Source of the DNA: Macrosoma leucophasiata
Taxonomy: Eukaryota > Arthropoda > Insecta > Lepidoptera > Hedylidae
DNA: 64,000 bases
NCBI GenBank assembly: GCA_036365455.1
Contig: JAWQUS010000004.1
Span: 9,493,501-9,557,500 of the forward strand
Direction: 5' to 3'
Below are positions 22,954-35,710 of the stretch, in pieces; the stretch's first letter is position 1; every line of letters begins with the position of its first letter. The translations under genes were made by a program, and so were the position numbers. The notes beneath the pieces are model-generated. The model did not search any database. It had not been told where the DNA came from and saw only the letters and a list, made by a program, of their open reading frames with translations.

Positions 22954-25900
22954 CTAATACATATCGGCATTTTTAAAAACAAACTGATTCGAAGAAAATC
23001 CCCGCGACCCCGTACCCTCAATGGCAAACAGAGATCCGGCCTCAGGCTGTTGTGCCAATTCTGCGGTGGTCAATTCGTCATTGGCGGATGTCACGTACAG
23101 AGTGGAGAGGTCGGGCCCACCCCATGTCACCGATGTCACCTGAGTTACTGGTAATATCAGCTGATCTAGTGGAATGCCTGTTTTGGAATCGATTATAAGC
23201 ACCTAAAAAAATATTAAGCATAAGGTCGGTAGTGGTACTCAATTTGAAATAATTCTAAAACCTATTGTCCATAGTGCGCTTTTCCTTTTTATTCGGTATT
23301 TGTTTCAAACCTTACCTTTCCAGCTCCATTGCAAGCCACCCACAAATTGTCGTCAGTATCGATTGTCATACCGTCAGGGAAACCTACCAAGTTGTTGGCT
23401 TGGAAGCTGAATATTGTTCTTCTGTTTCCTTGAATATTAAATGAATAATAACATTTCTTTATTACATACATAACACTAGCTGTGCCAACGACTTCGTCCG
23501 CGTAGATACTGAACAATAATTTTATTGTATACTACGCGGACAAAGTCGCAGGCACAGCTAGTCAAAATTGAATAGGTACGTTCGAATTCAACTCTGTTTA
23601 AAAGTTTTGAAGCATTGGTTGAAGTAAATTAAAATTAACCTTAACTTCTTTTTCCCTTAACCGATTTTGACGAAACAAAGTTTTGACAACGCTCCTAATT
23701 GTAATATGTAATCTGTAATCTGTAACCTAAATATGTAATCTACCTGTGACCGCGTTCAAATCCATTGAGTAAGTTATAACGCACCAGACAGACAGACAAA
23801 ATTCCAATAATTGTTTTTTTTCTGTTGCCATTCTTTAATCACCCCCTATCAGTTTTTTTCTAAAAATATAAAATGTACAGACACTCGATTTTACTGATTT
23901 TACTGTCTTATAATAATAATATGTCGTGTTTGCGTTATTATACCTATATTTTTATCTAATATTTTCGCGAGCTACCAACGAGCTACACTCATTGAAATAA
24001 AAATACTTAGTTTTATTTCATTTTTTCCTTTGTTGTAATAAAAAATACAAATATTCAAAGACTCGCACCAAAAAGTTAATTAAAGTTAAGTTATTTTTTA
24101 ACGTGATTAAAAGGCATCGTAAAAATTCAGAGAGTTACAGTTCTAATTAGTTTGGCAAAAAATCCCTGAATTTATTTAAAGTTGCTTTATCCGCTACATA
24201 CCTACCTACTTGATATATTTATATTTTACTGTTCTCGTGACTACTTATTATCTATGTTTTAATTGAGTGACTTACCTATTGTCCCATTACTAAGTACAAA
24301 ATCAAACACATCTACATTCCTTGTAGACGAATCTATGTAGAACATTAATGTGTTGTCAGAACTCCAAGCGATTCCATTGGAAAGACTTACTGGACGAACT
24401 TTCACGTTCGGCTCGACGTAATTGTGCTGGTCCAGCATATAAAGCGAAGCTCTATCTCTCTCCACCAAACCATATTTGAAAGATATTGATTTACCCAAGG
24501 TACCTACAAAAAATGGGTATGAGATAAAAGTAATAGTACATATTACTTTTATTATGTTCAATGAACAAAACAATTTTACAGCCGACATACCGAACCACAA
24601 CCTGCCATTGGCATCGACTTTCCCGTCGTTGCATCTGTTGTCAGGCATGCCCAGGTCGACGACGCTCAGCAGCCGCAGGTCACTGTCGCCCGCAGTCCCA
24701 TTCCACGGCAGCAAGTAGACTTCTGAGCGGACTGTGACCAGTACCAGTTGGACATAGTCTTTCACCCTGACTACCAGTGACACGGGACCGTATTCTGCAA
24801 TATTGATTCGTTAATTGCGTAACGGGTAACAGTAGATTGTTTGTGTTACAGCTCCAGACACGGAGTTCGAAACCGCATTACCTAATATATTTATCACTAA
24901 AAGGTGGTATTTAACACTCACTATCATGTTTCGGCCAGTTGGTAATGAACGACACAGAGCAGAGACATAACGGCTTAGGTCATCAAGAGTACCTCAGTAG
25001 CCTAGTGGTAGTGGTAGTTTACATTATAAAATATCGTGATAAATAATATTTCAGTTTTTATTTAATGGCAAAATCATTTAAGATTTCTCTTTTATGTGTA
25101 ATAAAATGTAAATACAACATTATTTTTATGTTAAAGCGTGTTTTATTTTCACCTTAATATCTTTAAGTACCTACACAATATGTAACGGAAATAATTCACA
25201 GTCTCTAACACCCCGATTAGAATATCGAGTTATAATCATAATACATGAACTGAATTAACATGTTTATGTAGGCAATATTTTTTATTTAAGAAATAAGTTG
25301 TCCTCAATTTGTACACACTACGCATATTTACCCTACCTACGGCCGCATACGCACAGTGTCGCAATTTGATGTAGCGTAAGCGTCACCTGCGCATCCCTTC
25401 ATTTATTTTCAATATTTTATTGCTTAAATTATTATTACTTACTAATAAAATGCATGTCTCAACGAGCCCTAATGAACCTGTTGAGATTAGCATTTTATTA
25501 TGGACAGACGTTAGTCTCACTTTCGTTTGTATTGACTGTGCACCAAATGGGTGACTATAATTTACTTAACACTAATAAATTTTGGGATAAAAATATTACC
25601 TTATTATAAAATTATAAATATTACTATATTAAAAAACCTTTTTTTTATGTCATTTAGTTGACAAACAAGCAGACGGTGGCCACTTTCCATCAGGTGGCCC
25701 ACCTGATGGAAAGTGGTCACCGTCGCCTGTGAACATTTGCAACACCAGGGGAGTTGCCAACGCGCTGCCAGCCCTGAAGGACTCTTTTGACGTCATTTTT
25801 GAAGAACCCCATATTGAAGCACCAAGGGAACATCTCAGAGGGAAGTTCGTTCCACAATTTACACGTTCTAGGCAGAAACGAACGAGAAAACCGCACTGTT

Positions 25901-28515
25901 GAACACTGCCAGGTGTCCAGTCGGTGAGGGTGAAACTTCTCTCTTCGGCGGGTAGTAGGAAAAGAGACTGTGACAATGGTGTCACAGGTGTAACATGGGT
26001 CAAACAGTTCGACAGAGCACTCACCATTGTAGAGACGGTATAACACGCACAGACTCCCAATGTCAATGTCTCAGGCTCGAACTAAGCTCGAACTTATATC
26101 GATTCAGTTATCGAATCTGAACAAACTAGTTTGATAAAATGACTGGAGACATTTGAATTCGAACCAATAGCTTCTGATTTCGGGATCGTCCGATTTCCCA
26201 ACTGAGCTATTACCAGAGAATAAGTAATAATACTATGTACTATTACAGCCATGAATCTACCGTCGTATTCTAACAATATTGCAGCAGGCATAGCGTTATA
26301 CCTCTATGGTATTTTTAAAAGAGACGACTGAGTTTTTTCCGGCAAGTTTTTCTCAGATCATATTTGACTTTGGAACTTTGCCGGTGAATGACAAAGAATG
26401 ACTCTTTTTCTTTTCTTTTTACTCTTTGTTATCAGTTTGTAAAGGGGAAATGAGACATTCTACTGATATACCTACTTTTTACATTAGTTTATGACATTTA
26501 GTTTTATCTTAGTGATATTCTTGACTTTACATATATTTTTATCTTGTTTGACGTTTATATCAATCGTTATTCACTCTAATTTATTTTGTTTGTTTTTGAC
26601 GTGTCATAAAAGGTGCCTGTCACTCTAAACGAATAAACGAGTTTCTGATTCTGATTCTGTAGCAGGTTTTCATTGCCCTAAAATACGGAAAAAATTAAAC
26701 CAAGCTAGATCGATTTATTACACCCGAATCTCCCTGTAGGTTTACTAAAATAGAATACGAGTAGGTACATGAAAAATGCGCAATAACAGCGCCGTGCAGC
26801 AGCGGTCGTTTCTTGGTTCCTAGCGATGAATAAAATCGTAAGGTCGCGTATTTATTACAAATATCTCCTAAATTACTTTACCAAGTATAAGTATACTGTA
26901 TATTTATTACTTTACATGCTTTAGGGACAAACTTTATTTCCATATAATCACATAATAACAAAATCATTTATTTTGATAAAGATTTATGTTCAGTTCGTGA
27001 AAAAGATGTCTCAACTTCACATAAAATTTATTTATTTCATTAAACAGAAAAAGAACCGTAGAAATATTTTTCGCAATACAGATGCGAGTGAATTTTAGAT
27101 CACAAAGAAAAAAAAATGTAAATAAAAATTTTACTCCGGACAAAATCTAACCGGCGAGCTCAAGGATTACCAGTCCAGCCGCTTTACCACTAATCTGCCA
27201 CTAAAGCTACCAAAGTTCAATTCCTGCCCGAAAACAAAATTTTCTTTCAATTTTTTTCTTTAATTCCTAAAAACTACCTATAAAGCGATTAAAATATAAA
27301 AGTTAGCTACAAGTATACAGTACCACTACCAGATATACACTACCAGACTTTTATAGAACTAATGAAGACCGACATTTTTGGTGAATATTATGTTCGGCCA
27401 TATCGAACGTGAAGCAGCCAGCTTTTCTCCGACTTGATGAAATCCTAGTTTTACCTACGGTCAAACCCACGATTCCTTGAGACAGGAACATTTGATTTTT
27501 ATACATGAAATGCAATAAAATTCTTAAAACTTAATTATCTTGAAAACAGTCGTTTTTAAGATGCTTTAAAGGTTAGCCACCTAATGAATTTAATCACATC
27601 ATGTACAAAACATACCTAAATCTCCTTAATTAACCAAGTCCAAGTTAACCGGTTATTCGAATTATGCTGTATTTATATCGCATACCATGAACCAAAATAT
27701 ACTGGCATACTTTGAAAATGTTTTCTTACCTATTTGTTTGCTGGTGACGTTGCCATATTCATCTAGTCTGAAGATTTTTTGCTGTATCTGATCCACCCAG
27801 TATAGACTGTTTTCATCCTGTGCCCAATGTGGACCTTCAAATACGGTTCCGCCGCCATAGATCTGTTACGGAATGAAATTATCGGATATCGGATATACGG
27901 AATAAATACGGAAAAAAATTGAAATCAGATCTTTAGATTTTATATTTAGTAATCCACACGCTACAATATTTTTGCACTTAAAAATGCGCAAAATTTGACG
28001 CCAACTTAATTTTACACTTAAAGCCAAAACAAGGTGTATTTATTAATTAATTAATTTATTTATTTTATGCACAAAATTATACATAAAGCGGACGTTTATT
28101 GGTGATTCCAATTGGGAAGATTATTAATGGCAACTCCGATCTAAACAAGACTTTAGAAAATCATGGGAGAGTCTCGTGAGTTATCATCTTCCTCCCCTTG
28201 ATGCTGGTTCTTATAAAGAAAAATGCTACTTATACGTAAAAAAAAATCTACCATTCATACACATTTCGGACGTCGGCTAGGTGTGAAGTAGGTTGAAGGC
28301 CGGATCCGTCCTCGTGTATGTATCAATAGATAGGTACCTAGGTATAGCAAATATATCTCAGTCATACCTAAGAGCTTTTCTATAAGGGAAATGAAAGTAT
28401 GAGTTATTTATATACTTACATTTGTAATCGTAATTGGTTCCGAAAATGTATAAGTGTTAACAGACATCAAAGCAGCCATTAAAAATAGAGACGTAATCTG
28501 TGTTATACATGTCAT
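22954..28515 (-). CDS. Regucalcin/SMP-30-family protein, secreted, paralogue D
   Basis: Six exons: 28515-28420, 27862-27730, 24794-24591, 24503-24276, 23428-23316 and 23202-22954, giving about 340 aa with correct phases throughout. Leader MTCITQITSLFLMAALM. Predicted ligands are Glu41 (EGPHWAQDEN), Asn132 (RCNDGKVD), Asn187 (SNGIAW) and Asp239 (PDGMTID). Exon 2 is one codon shorter than in C (RLDEYGNVTSKQ). Exon 6 is nearly identical to that of C, and introns 1 and 2 align with C over long stretches, so C and D arose by a tandem duplication of the whole unit. Intron 2 contains an antisense LINE end and a block that is inverted near pseudogene E. Function inferred only at family level. Confidence 0.9.
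23475..23562. repeat. Inverted pair of short transposon ends
   Basis: ACTAGCTGTGCC...GACTTCGTCCGCG at 23475-23509 is mirrored at 23527-23562. This is the type of end often seen on insect non-LTR or Helitron-like repeats (tract ending CTAGT). It starts 47 bp beyond the exon 5 acceptor of gene D. Confidence 0.5.
25180..25560 (+). repeat. Block repeated in inverted orientation at 38030-38540
   Basis: Contains CACCCTGATTAG-like, TTATAATCATAATACATGAAC and AAGAAATAAGTTGTCCTC segments that reappear reverse-complemented at 38400-38540, and an internal hairpin near 25446-25500 (AATAAAATGC...TCTCAAC). It lies in gene D intron 2. Either an unclassified transposon or an inverted intron segment. Confidence 0.55.
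25650..26070 (-). mobile_element. LINE ORF2 3'-end fragment (jockey/CR1-like)
   Basis: Minus-strand homologue of the ends of 2800-3600 and 34500-35710 (CKLWNELPSE, GVKRVLQGWQ-like). Same transcriptional strand as gene D. The 3' tail carries a foldback at 25675-25721. Confidence 0.75.
25675..25721. repeat. 23-bp foldback at the LINE 3' end
   Basis: Arms 25675-25697 and 25699-25721 with one mismatch and a 1-nt loop duplicate the CCACCTGATGGAAAGTGG terminus in inverted form. Confidence 0.6.
26095..26225 (-). repeat. tRNA-like SINE head fragment (third family)
   Basis: On the minus strand it has an A-box-like TAGCTCAGTTGGG and B-box-like GGTTCGAATTC. Matches 17240-17345. Not a plausible tRNA: the arms are broken and it lies in an intron. 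Confidence 0.5.
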
Positions 28516-28700
28516 TTTAATTTCATTTAAAATGTGCAAGGCAAGGAAAAGTAGCGCGTACCTCTATCTCGGTAACGATCGTGAATGACGCGAATACCTA
28601 CTTGGCAACGATGCAACTTGCTTTGCTTCTATCAAATTTATGTGTTTAAGACTTTGCGATAATATAGGTTGTAGTAACCTTCGATTCACCTTCATAATGC
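28516..28700 (-). promoter_or_regulatory. Conserved 5' flank of gene D
   Basis: Aligns with 20395-20560 (gene C) and 43918-44080 (gene F): TAGCGCGTA, GTGAATGACGCGAAT, TTGGCAACGAT, ACTTTGCGATAAT. Likely core promoter and 5' UTR. Confidence 0.5.
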
Positions 28701-29099
28701 GTACCTAAGTATAATACCTATATCAAACGGTAAAATATAGCTGCCCACAAACTTGGTAGGTACCTACTAAAAAGAAAGAAACCACAATCTTATCACTGGC
28801 CTCAGCCGTTTTTTATTTAAAGGGATGCCTGACGTCACAGATTTCAAATGTAACAATATAACCTCTAACAGAAAATACCATAAATACCTACATTTTATTG
28901 AAGTGTTGGAACGCGTTAATCTCTGAAAGCCAGTCCAGTCGGATTACCTCCTTATTATACACATTATATAATATTTTATACCCACAGAATTTCTTTACAC
29001 CCGCACCTGGTGTCATATGAAAACGGTCGGTACAGCGCGAGTGTACGTCGGCCAGCTGATAGATGTATCTGCGTTGGCCAAAACCAAGCCAAAACGTTC

Positions 29100-29420
29100 A
29101 AATCCATTTTACATAATTGTGTTTTCCATCCAGTTACCTCTCAATTGCCTTGTAATTTATATTTCTGAGTGTAGGACGCACTACTTGATCTTCGTCCTGG
29201 CCGAAGTACAGGCGCAGCAATTTGCTCTTATTGCTTATATTAGACGCAGTAACAAGGGGACAAATTCGTAGTCTATTTCGATTTTCAAAAGGCTTTTGAC
29301 ACGGTAGATGATGATTTGATATCCTGTTATCAAAATTGGCCACTTTAGGTTTCACAACAAAACTCTTGAATTTCTTTGTGACTCGGCGATAGTAGACAGC
29401 AAGTACGGAGAGTAGGTATC
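29100..29420 (+). mobile_element. LINE reverse-transcriptase fragment (motif A region)
   Basis: Reads YFDFQKAFDTVD, the RT motif A with one catalytic Asp, then decays. The same fossil with the same upstream flank is at 39880-40110, so it was copied as part of the D/E duplication unit. Confidence 0.6.
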
Positions 29421-29712
29421 AGGTAGGCTATAAATCTTTAGCAAATACCTAATATGTATTCAGGCGTAAGTCAGGAAAGTTACCATGGCGCTTTGGATTT
29501 CGTGTAAATAATCAATATCTTCCTGAGGTGGTGTAGAATGCTAGGTGCTTGTTATCTGCGGACGACTTAATGTTAGGTACTTATTTCTTTATTAATAGGT
29601 ATACTGTAAAGCGGCTTCAGCAGGATATTGACCGAGTATTTTAATGGAGCTTTGTGGTGTGGTGTGGTGTGATAATTCATTAATTTTAGTTACTTTATTT
29701 AAAACATCACAA

Positions 29713-29830
29713 TTACTGGTGGTAGAGCTCCAGCGGAGCTTGCGGGAGTAGGCACTACCGCATTAGCTAAATATGGTACTTGCCGCTAAATGGTAGTGTT
29801 CAACACTATCGTGTTCCGGTCAGGTGGTAA
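29713..29830 (+). repeat. SINE-like retroposon, head half
   Basis: 402-697 family head (CTGGTGGTAGAGCTCCAG through GTCAGGTGGTAATGT), cut off where the LINE fragment at 29835 begins. Confidence 0.6.
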
Positions 29831-29876
29831 TGTCTTCTTCTTCTCTTTCGTGTCACTCTTGTCAGAGTGGTCGTGG

Positions 29877-30200
29877 TCACGTTGAGGCGTCCGCGTTGGT
29901 GTTGGATGCAGACACAGCTCTCTTCACGATCGCCCGCCATCTTCCTCGGTTTGTAAACTGTCTAGCGCAGTCTGACACACGGTTTCCCACTGGGGATTTC
30001 ACTTGGTCAGTCCAGCGCATAGGTGATCTGCCGCGTGATCGGGTTCCCTCAACTTTTCCTTGTACGACCAGTCGTTCTATCGAGTCATTTCCACGTCTCG
30101 ATACATGGCCAAAGTACTGCAGTATACGTGTTTGTACTATGGTCGATAGACGCTTACGATCTTCACCAGCCACCGGGCCATGCGCGCTTCATTCGATCGC
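29877..30200 (-). mobile_element. LINE ORF2 C-terminal fragment (RTE/endonuclease-RT type)
   Basis: A 98-aa open frame reads RILQYFGHVSRR, VEGTRSRGRSPMRW and WRAIVKRAV, the usual C-terminus of insect endonuclease-reverse transcriptases. No upstream RT domain. Not a host gene. Confidence 0.75.
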
Positions 30201-30279
30201 TGAGTAAATAAATGAAAATAAAAATAAAATACGCTTAACCTCACCTCACAGTCACAATCATCGATTTCTCAACCTTGTT

Positions 30280-30482
30280 GTCGCTGCTTACAATAGATAT
30301 ACACCTGTCGTGGGTGACGTTGGGTGTTTGTATATATGTTGTACACATACAACACACACACAAACACCCAGACCCGAAACAAACATTTGTAGGCCATACA
30401 AATATTTGTCCCGGTGCGGTGATCGAACCCGTGACCCTTCGAATCAAACGGTCTTCTCACACCGCTGGACTAACCGGGTCGT
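30280..30482 (-). repeat. tRNA-derived SINE (second family)
   Basis: Minus-strand head with A box TTAGTCCAGCGGTG and B box GGGTTCGATCACC, followed by the CCGGGACAAATATTTGTA body. Related copies at 31862-32035 and 11045-11165. Confidence 0.7.
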
Positions 30483-30568
30483 CAAAACATGCTATGGGTA
30501 TCTTATGTTATCATTGACTTTATTTAAAAGTAATTATAAAGTTATTTATTTGTTTATATATATATATC

Positions 30569-31668
30569 CTAATACATATCAGCGTTTATAAAGACAAATT
30601 GATTCGAAGGAAATCCGCTTGAGCCCGTGCCCTCAATGGCAAACAGAGATCCGGCCTCAGGCTGTTGTGTTAGTTCTGCGGTGGTCAATCCGATATTGGC
30701 GGATGTCACGTACAGAGTGGAGAGGTCGGGCCCGCCCCATTCTACAGATGTCACCTGACTTACTGGCAATATCAGCTCTTCTAGTAACAAGCCTGTTCTC
30801 GAATCGATATAAGCACCTGAAAAAAATATTAAGCTTAAGTAGATACTCGATTTGAACTAGGTAGTTCTCAGCCTCATTTGATTGTCCATAATATTTTTAT
30901 TGCTTTTCAATTCGCTTTTATTCACATTTGTTTGAAACCTTACCTTTCCTCCTCCATAGCAAGTCACACACAAATTATCGTCAGTATCGATTGTCATACC
31001 GTCAGGATAACCTACCAAGTTGTTGGCTTGGAAGCTGAATATTGTTCTTCTGTTTCCTTGAATATGAAACAAATATGAACATATATTATCATTGCATCAT
31101 ACACGCATACTTACGGCCAAATACTCAAACGTCACTCAAATCTAAGTGGGACTTTACCTATCGTCCTATTACTAAGTACAAAATCAAACACATCTACATT
31201 CCTTGTAGACGAATCTATGTAGAACATTAATGTGTTGTCAGAACTCCAAGCGATTCCATTGGAAAGACTTACTGGACGAACTTTCACGTTCGGCTCGACG
31301 TTATTGTGCTGGTCCAGCATATAAAGCGAAGCTCTATCTCTCTCCACTAAACCATATTTGAAAGATATTGATTTACCCAAGGTACCTACAAAAAATTGGT
31401 ATGAGATAAAAGTAATATGTACCTATTATGTTCAATGAACAAAACAATTTTACAGCTGACGTACCGAACCACAACCTGCCATTGGCATCGACTTTCCCGT
31501 CGTTGCATCTGTTGTCAGGCATGCCCAGGTCGACGACGCTCAGCAGCCGCAGGTCACTGTCGCCCGCAGTCCCATTCCACGGCAGCAAGTAGACTTCTGA
31601 GCGGACTGTGACCAGTACCAGTTGGACATAGTCTTTCACCCTGACTACTAGTGACACGGGACCGTATT
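30569..31668 (-). pseudogene. Regucalcin/SMP-30 paralogue E, exons 3-6, inactivated
   Basis: Exons 31668-31465, 31385-31158, 31056-30944 and 30816-30569 are well preserved, but exon 6 is 248 nt instead of 249. One T of the GATTATAAGCACC stretch (plus strand) present in C and D is missing, giving a stop about 12 codons into the exon. The exon 4 donor is weakened to GTAAAG, and exon 5 has LCVTC where paralogues have LWVAC. No exon 2 is found upstream; an exon 1 relic is 7.6 kb away at 39244-39339. A LINE end, SINEs, a mariner piece and a 2.6-kb hAT-like element fill the gap. A non-functional copy is the simplest reading; an assembly error could mimic the frameshift but not the missing exon. Confidence 0.85.
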
Positions 31669-31861
31669 CTGCAATATTAATTCGTTAATTGCCTAACAGG
31701 TAAGAGTAGATTCTTGGTGTCAGAGCTTCAGATAAAAAGTTCGAAACCGTAGGAGCCACTGCATTGCCTAATGTATTTTTCGCTAAAAGGTGGTGTTCCT
31801 CACTCACTATCGAGTTCCGGTTAGTTAGTAATAAATAAATAAAATACGCTTACACTCACGC

Positions 31862-32035
31862 TCACATAATCCTGTGTCGTGGGTGCCGTTGTACACACAC
31901 AACACATACACAAACACCCAGACCCGAAACAAATATCTGTAGTCCATACAAATATTTGTCCCGGTGCGGGGATCGAACCCGCGACCCTTCGAATGAAACG
32001 GTCATCTCACACCGCTGAACTAAACGGGTCGTCAA
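31862..32035 (-). repeat. tRNA-derived SINE (second family)
   Basis: Same family as 30280-30482, with B box GGGTTCGATCCCC. It lies in what was intron 2 of pseudogene E. Confidence 0.65.
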
Positions 32036-32162
32036 TAATGTCGTCAGTAATGAACGATACAGAGCAAAAGCTTATCAGCTTAGGCATCAACAGTTGCCCG
32101 CGAATTTTACCTCGTAGCGGATCTGCCCACTCATCGTCTTCCGGTACCCGGTATATTATGTA

Positions 32163-32552
32163 ATAAGTTGGGCAAAAAGTCTTTTCGCATTATAGTATGT
32201 ATGAACTTGTAATAAAATCTCTTTGGCTGTAGTATTTGTATATATCTGGCTGGTTTTGTATCATTGAAAGTTAAAATTTTAAAGAACGTAATTCCTAATT
32301 CAAATTAGGCAAATGTGTGATTTTCATTTGTTTTTCGTACTGTCAAGATGAGTGAATCTAATGAAGAAATTCGATACAATTTTAAATTTTACTACAAAAA
32401 AGGTAAAAATGCAACGCAAGCCGCGAAAAAAAATTGTGATGTTTATGGCCCTAGTGCAGTGTCTGTGAGAGTAGCACAAATTTGGTTTAAGCGTTTTCAA
32501 TCCGGAAATTTTGATGTCAAAGATGCACCTCGCTCTGGTTGCCCTATTAAAT
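32163..32552 (+). mobile_element. Mariner 5' fragment
   Basis: About 390 bp almost identical to the left end and transposase N-terminus of 5881-7168 (MSESNEEIRYNFKFYYKKG...APRSGCPIK). It stops abruptly before the catalytic domain. Confidence 0.85.
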
Positions 32553-32920
32553 AATTTTCACCTCAAGGAACCCTGACATTGACACCCACATTGCTTACAT
32601 ACTATTATCGCTTACAGTAGGTACCATTTAGAGAAATGTAAATTGGGAAATGCCGTGTGCTCGTACGCCCTGAAGTTCCATCACTGAAGCTCTACCACTG
32701 TATATTACCATCTACCCGGAACAGTATAACGGTTTACATAAGATAAAGTTAAAACCAATAACCACTTAGTACTGGCAGGTAAAATAAGTAACACGAACAC
32801 ATAGGTATTCAAGCCTTCGAGCTCGTTCATTGGAACTCTATCACGTCGAAGTGTCCATTCTATTATGTAGTATTATTACATATTATCTAACACTGGTCAA
32901 AGATCTTTTTCCTATTAATT

Positions 32921-33212
32921 TTTTTTTTATTTTTTTTTATGTAATGGAAGTGGTAAACAAGCATGCAGTTCACATTGATGTTAAGTGATGACTGCAGCCT
33001 ATAGACACCCACACAAAGACCAAGGTCAAAATGCAGATGCGTTACCACTCCTGAGGCCTAAGGTCTTATGCCTCTGTGCCGGAAATTACAGGGCCGTACA
33101 TTACCACCTGACCGGAACACGATAGTGTTGAACACTACCATTTAGCGGCAAGTATATTAGGTAATGCGGTGGTGCCTACGCCCGCGAGCTCCGTCACTGG
33201 AGCTCTACCAAC
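32921..33212 (-). repeat. SINE-like retroposon, full copy
   Basis: Nearly identical to 402-697; A tail seen as a T run at 32921-32939. The two copies are the youngest of the family in the window. Confidence 0.7.
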
Positions 33213-33888
33213 AGTAAAATTTAAATTGCATAATTTATTCATTTAACATATTTTCGACCTACTTCATACATATATACATACATATACATATAATAATTTA
33301 ATGTTTAAAAGCTTTAACTCTAAAAGCTTTTTTCTTGAAATCCTGATTTTGCTGTTACTGTATTTTAGTTTTGAGCGGGCAGGCTTGTCGGCACATCCCT
33401 TTGAGTGTGTGCGGGCACGCACACCAACGAAAATACTGTCTAGCGTAGAGATGGGCAATAAACGCATCGATTACTTCCCGCCCTTAGGCGGGAATATGGG
33501 TATTTTTTTAATTAGTCATTTGAAACAACAGTATATTTTAACTGTTAATAAGATTTATTTTTAATAATTCTGTAATGGTATTTTCCAGTAAAATTATTAC
33601 ATTAATCATATAAAAATGTATTGAATTATTAAGAACAAAGAAAATAAATATTTTTTGTAAGTGTTGGATAAAAAAATGAACCGAATATGTTCTAAAATTC
33701 TGAATATATTACTCAGAATATAATTGAGTTTCTGAGCTAGCTGGTATAAACTAGGGTTGTTAAGGAAGTGATTATGAGGAAGAGGAGGAGGAAGAGGAAT
33801 TGTGATGCGCCAATTTAGAGGATGCGGATGAGGAAGAGGATATTTTTATGAGGAAGAGGATGAGGAAGAGGAAGAGGAAGCAGATGAC

Positions 33889-34235
33889 ATAATAATAATA
33901 GCAACTCTTGAAACGTCCCACTGCTGGGCACGAGTCTCTCCCCTTCTAGAGCTTACTCCACCACGCTGCTCCAATGCGGGTTGGTGAAGTTACTTGCAAG
34001 GGTTAGTGGCCTACCCGCTGTCGGATGTTTTCAAACCGCCCATAAAGCCTCCGACAAGATTTAACGACTGCTATCTGTCGATAGCAACCGGGACCATCGG
34101 CGTCCTGCTCTCCGAAGCACGAAAATGCGCATTGTAATTTGCCACTAGTGGTCACCCGTCACACACCCGACCGCACCCGTATCGCTTAATCGAGTAGATC
34201 GCTTGCGTTCTACACCAGCCGGGAGGCCTTGCGCG
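33889..34235 (-). repeat. Retroposed repeat (SINE or LINE 3' end), copy 2
   Basis: Homologue of 19190-19702 with the same CAGTGGGACGT-ATT type tail on the minus strand; shorter. Confidence 0.6.
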
Positions 34236-34340
34236 CTACAGAAAGATGAGAAGAGGATGATACGAAGATATAAATACTAGCGGACCCAACCTAAAATCCG
34301 CTGTCCTGTCTCTATCCACTTAACTAAATATATATATACA

Positions 34341-34407
34341 AAAAAATAATCAAAAGAGCATTTTGTAGTGGTTGGTCCACTACAAAATGCTCTTTTAATT
34401 ATTTTTA
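34341..34407. repeat. 31-bp hairpin
   Basis: Arms 34341-34371 and 34377-34407 pair with one or two mismatches across TTGGT; the core AAAGAGCATTTTGTAGTGG is perfect. Probable MITE remnant. Confidence 0.65.
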
Positions 34408-34499
34408 CTATGAATCTAAAATCTAAACCATTCTCAAAACACATACGATAAAGAATCATCAAAATTGGTCCAGCAGTTAAGGACGAGTTCAGTGACATA

Positions 34500-35710
34500 T
34501 CTACACAACGACATTGCTAAGGCCTTTACCGGGTATAGCACAGGGCACTTCTCGCGAAACTTCCATCCTACGGTCTTCCCGAGAGGCTATGCAACTGGAC
34601 AGCCAGCTTTCTGTCTGAGTGTTATATACAAGTCTTAGTTGACTGTCAGCGCTCAGACAGACTACCTATCAACGCTGGTGTGCCGCAAGGCTCTGTGCTA
34701 TCTCCCACGCTTTTTCTTCTGCACATCAATGAAATGTTGGAGCAAAACTCCAATTTTCATTGCTATACCGATGATAGTACGGGATATGCACACTACACTA
34801 ACCGTGCAAATGCCTCTCGGACACTTATCGAGGAAAGAAGGACTAGACTTGTGTCTGAAATCGAGCACTCTCTGGAGCGGGTCTCGGATTGGGGTCGACT
34901 TAATTTAATGCAGTTCAACCCCTCGAGGACACAAGTCTGCACTTTCACCGCTAAAAAAACGCCATGCATTGTAGCACCACAGTTCCAGGGCATTCCGATC
35001 GCCGTTGGTAAGAGTATCGGTATCCTGGGCGTTGACATATCGAACGAAGTGCAATTCGGGAGTCACATTGAGTGTAAGACCAAGTTGGCATCCAAAAAGC
35101 TAGGGGTGCTTATCAAAGCCAGGCAGTATTCACTTTCATTTCGGGGCAGCTACTACTACTCATACTCATTTGTGGGCGGGAGCCCCCACACCCCCTGGTC
35201 CACTTGACTCCCTACAAAAACGCGCCGTTCGTATTTTTAACGATTCAGGACTTACTGACAGGCTCGAACATCTGAGCCTACGCAGAGACATTGGGAGTAT
35301 GTGCGTGTTTGTACCGTCTCTACAATGGTGAGTGCTCTGCTGAACTGTTCGACATGGTGCTACCATCTATTTTCCTACACCGTACTACCCGCCGAAGAAA
35401 GAAGTTCCACCCACACCGACTGGACACCTGGCAGTGCTCAACGGTGCGGTTTTCACGTTCGTTCTTGCCCAGAACGTGTAAATTGTGGAACGAACTTCTC
35501 TCTGAGGTGTTCCCTTCCCTAGGTGCTACATTAAGATGTTCTTCAAAAATGGCGTCAAAGGAGTCCTTCAGGGCTGGCAGCGCGTTGGCAACTCCCCTGG
35601 TGTTGCAAATGTTCATAGGTGACGGTGACCACTTTCCTTCAAGTGGCCCGTCTGCTTGTCTGTCAACCTACAGAAATAAAAAAAACACACGCACACCAAA
35701 AAAAAAGATG
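34500..35710 (+). mobile_element. LINE ORF2 fragment with RT motifs (jockey/CR1-like)
   Basis: Carries VPQGSVLSPTLF and CYTDDS (RT catalytic Asp pair), then the 3' domain shared with 2800-3600. Several frameshifts (for example near 35130 and 35310) and a short A-rich end make it inactive. It is the longest of the three copies and defines the family best. Confidence 0.8.

Noticed and set aside
30400..30482. Second tRNA-like head on the minus strand
   Set aside because: Same reasoning: it is repeated at 31950-32035 with the same downstream body, so it is a SINE.
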